A stretch of DNA of 64,000 nucleotides from Lentisphaerae bacterium GWF2_49_21 (lineage in GTDB: Bacteria; Verrucomicrobiota; Lentisphaeria; Victivallales; GWF2-50-93), in the NCBI GenBank assembly GCA_001804805.1, contig MHBH01000028.1:1-64000 (forward strand), read 5' to 3'. The translations under genes were made by a program, and so were the position numbers. Positions 62,632-64,000 of this stretch are shown piece by piece; position 1 is the first letter of the stretch, and every line of letters begins with the position of its first letter. Below the pieces are notes generated by a model. It was not told the origin of the DNA. It saw nothing but the letters and a program-made list of their open reading frames with translations, and did no database searches.

Positions 62632-64000
62632 ATGAAAAAAGTAAGAGTATCAGCTGACAGATGGAATTTTGAACTGGAAAGATCGGGAAGGCCCATAACT
62701 CCCATTGGCGGAAACATGCTGGACGACCAGCATCCCGGACAGGGTACACTGTTCCAGAAATTTGATGCCAATGACTGTGACCGCAGGTTCGGCATCATGG
62801 CGGAACTCGGGCTCAACTGCCTCCGGCAGGCGATCGGTGTCAACCAGGTCTTCGATCCGAAGACAGGACTGAAGTCCGAAGGCATGAAGAACTGGGATAC
62901 GTTCATCAGCCTCGCTGAGAAACATGGAATATACCTGATGCCTGTCGGAGGATATCTCGGCGGGAACGACTGGTTCGACATGCCGATTCTCGCGGATTCT
63001 GGAAAGGCGCTCGATAACGACTGTCTTTTCTGGGAGGCATTTGCAGGTCACTATAAGGATCATCCGGCGATATGGGCCTTGGATCTTCGCAACGAACTTC
63101 TGTTCGATAATGAATCACACATGGTCACGCCTGGCGCCGTCAATGCTAACAAAATTGATCTGATGCTCAAGGATCGCTGGCCGCTCTGGCTTGAGAAACG
63201 GTACGGATGCATTGAAGCGATGAACCGCGTCTATGGTGCGAAGTTCGCAACATTCAAGGATGTGCCCGGCTCCGTCAAGTTCATTGAGAAGCCCTTCGAC
63301 ATATGCGCCTGCGACTTTCGCAATTACCTGAACGACCGCGGCTACGACTGGTGCAAGCGTCAGTGCGACGCGATCCGTTCTGCTGCGCCAGGACAGATGA
63401 TCGTGTCAGGAAACAACACCTGGCTGTCACCTGACCAGGATCTCTGGCTCGCTAATGGATTCCATAACCGTGCACTCCATGAACTATTTGATTTTGTGAC
63501 GTTCCATCCTTATCCGGCATGGCAGGCAGTTCCAAAAGGACGCGGAGATCCGCTTGACGGCGGTGAACCTCTGAAATACTGGCTAAGCTCCTGCATCGGC
63601 AATGCCAGGATGGATCATTATGGCAAGCCTGTCGTTGTCCAGGAATTTGGCTGGTATGGCGGAGGCACTTCACGTTTCCTCTGCGAACTCCCATACAGGA
63701 GCGAGAAGGAACATGCGGACTATACCAGGGAATTGACGGATGCCTTGATCCCGCACGTCAACGGCTTCATCAACTGGCCGACATTCGACATGCCGAAGGC
63801 AAACGACATATCCAACCATGGTGGAATTTTCACCCGCGACGGAAAACGCAAGGAGCTGGCGAAAGTCTATGAGGAACTTGTTGCGAAGTTGCAGGGGAAG
63901 AAACTGATCCGGAAACCTTCGACGACAACGCTGACATATTCCCTTCTCGGTCTCTACACCTGCCGTTCATATCAGGACAGGATGTGGGACGAGGTGCATG
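62632..64000 (+). CDS. Clan-A (GH5-like) glycoside hydrolase, 3' end beyond the window
   Basis: An open frame starts with ATG at 62632 (MKKVRVSADRWNFELERSGR) and runs without a stop to the window end, at least 456 codons. PITPIGGNMLDDQHPG opens the barrel. AIWALDLRNELLFDNES has the Asn-Glu pair with the likely acid/base, and KPVVVQEFGWYGGGTSRF the likely nucleophile Glu. DFVTFHPYPAWQAVP and HVNGFINWPTFDMPKAND fit a beta-mannanase/cellulase-type TIM barrel. No signal peptide is seen. The exact GH family is uncertain (GH5 or related). No clear ribosome site was found. Residues after ~420 appear to enter a second domain that is cut off. Confidence 0.8.
   Translation, partial: MKKVRVSADRWNFELERSGRPITPIGGNMLDDQHPGQGTLFQKFDANDCDRRFGIMAELGLNCLRQAIGVNQVFDPKTGLKSEGMKNWDTFISLAEKHGIYLMPVGGYLGGNDWFDMPILADSGKALDNDCLFWEAFAGHYKDHPAIWALDLRNELLFDNESHMVTPGAVNANKIDLMLKDRWPLWLEKRYGCIEAMNRVYGAKFATFKDVPGSVKFIEKPFDICACDFRNYLNDRGYDWCKRQCDAIRSAAPGQMIVSGNNTWLSPDQDLWLANGFHNRALHELFDFVTFHPYPAWQAVPKGRGDPLDGGEPLKYWLSSCIGNARMDHYGKPVVVQEFGWYGGGTSRFLCELPYRSEKEHADYTRELTDALIPHVNGFINWPTFDMPKANDISNHGGIFTRDGKRKELAKVYEELVAKLQGKKLIRKPSTTTLTYSLLGLYTCRSYQDRMWDEVH

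Noticed and set aside
1-64000. tRNA, rRNA or known riboswitch
   Set aside because: I found no cloverleaf, rRNA sequence or conserved riboswitch core by reading; a covariance-model search (Infernal, tRNAscan-SE) would be needed to exclude them.

Overview
The window most resembles a member of the PVC superphylum, probably Lentisphaerota (Victivallales-like); Kiritimatiellota or Verrucomicrobiota remain possible. The signs are six pseudopilin-like proteins with the prepilin N-terminus ([16 protein letters not shown]) and H-X9-DG-like C-termini, GntR-HTH regulators with LacI-type sensor domains, a formylglycine sulfatase, a sialate O-acetylesterase, SGNH esterases, very large secreted CBM9-like/beta-propeller proteins, a Ser/Thr kinase with leucine-rich repeats, and many short palindromic intergenic repeats. 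No rRNA, tRNA, CRISPR array, integrase or transposase was seen.

Layout. 0.2-9.5 kb (+): GntR/LacI-type regulator overlapping a pseudopilin gene, CBM9-like lipoprotein, second pseudopilin, 1230-aa secreted sugar-binding/TIM-barrel-like protein, sialate O-acetylesterase. 9.5-11.9 kb (-): sulfatase and two small envelope proteins. 11.9-12.6 kb: repeats. 12.6-17.6 kb (+): GH13_18 phosphorylase-like enzyme and three pseudopilins in a row. 18-20.7 kb (+): medium-chain dehydrogenase and a second GntR/LacI-type regulator. 20.7-23.8 kb (-): kinase-LRR gene broken by a 5-bp tandem duplication and an in-frame stop. 24-28.2 kb (-): GH28-like protein, then SGNH esterase, pseudopilin and DUF998 protein overlapping by 4 nt each. 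28.5-30.5 kb: DUF1861 protein and HEAT-repeat protein. 30.8-45 kb (-): heparinase-II/III-like protein, 1339-aa CBM9/propeller protein, SGNH esterase, GH35 beta-galactosidase, 1436-aa propeller/CBM9 protein. 45.3-53.6 kb (+): type I restriction-modification operon (hsdM, a KilA-N-like remnant, hsdS, an RX4H/HEPN-like protein, rhuM, hsdR) with overlapping genes. 53.6-56.8 kb: AraC regulator divergent from a Zn-dehydrogenase and a Gfo/Idh/MocA oxidoreductase. 57-62.2 kb: 958-aa CBM9-like protein, alpha/beta hydrolase, two unknown proteins and a gene remnant. 62.6 kb to the end: a clan-A glycoside hydrolase cut by the window edge.

How the genes fit together. Most of the window looks like polysaccharide use under local regulators. 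The very large CBM9/propeller proteins, esterases and pseudopilins carry export signals. The GH35, GH28-like, GH13_18, heparinase-like, GH5-like and sulfatase proteins have no visible signal peptide and probably act inside the cell, yet no transporter gene is present. Two distant genes (a pseudopilin at 15.6 kb and the 1436-aa protein at 45.0 kb) share an operator-like dyad of identical geometry, TAWTGTTATC-N18-GATAACAWTA, which suggests one regulon.

The most unusual points are: (1) five of six pseudopilin genes encode the FTLIELL prepilin motif twice, separated by in-frame repeat-like spacers; (2) a HEPN-like RX4H protein of unknown family is translationally coupled inside the type I R-M operon; (3) many intergenic repeats share a 7-bp period, and some have entered gene starts and ends.
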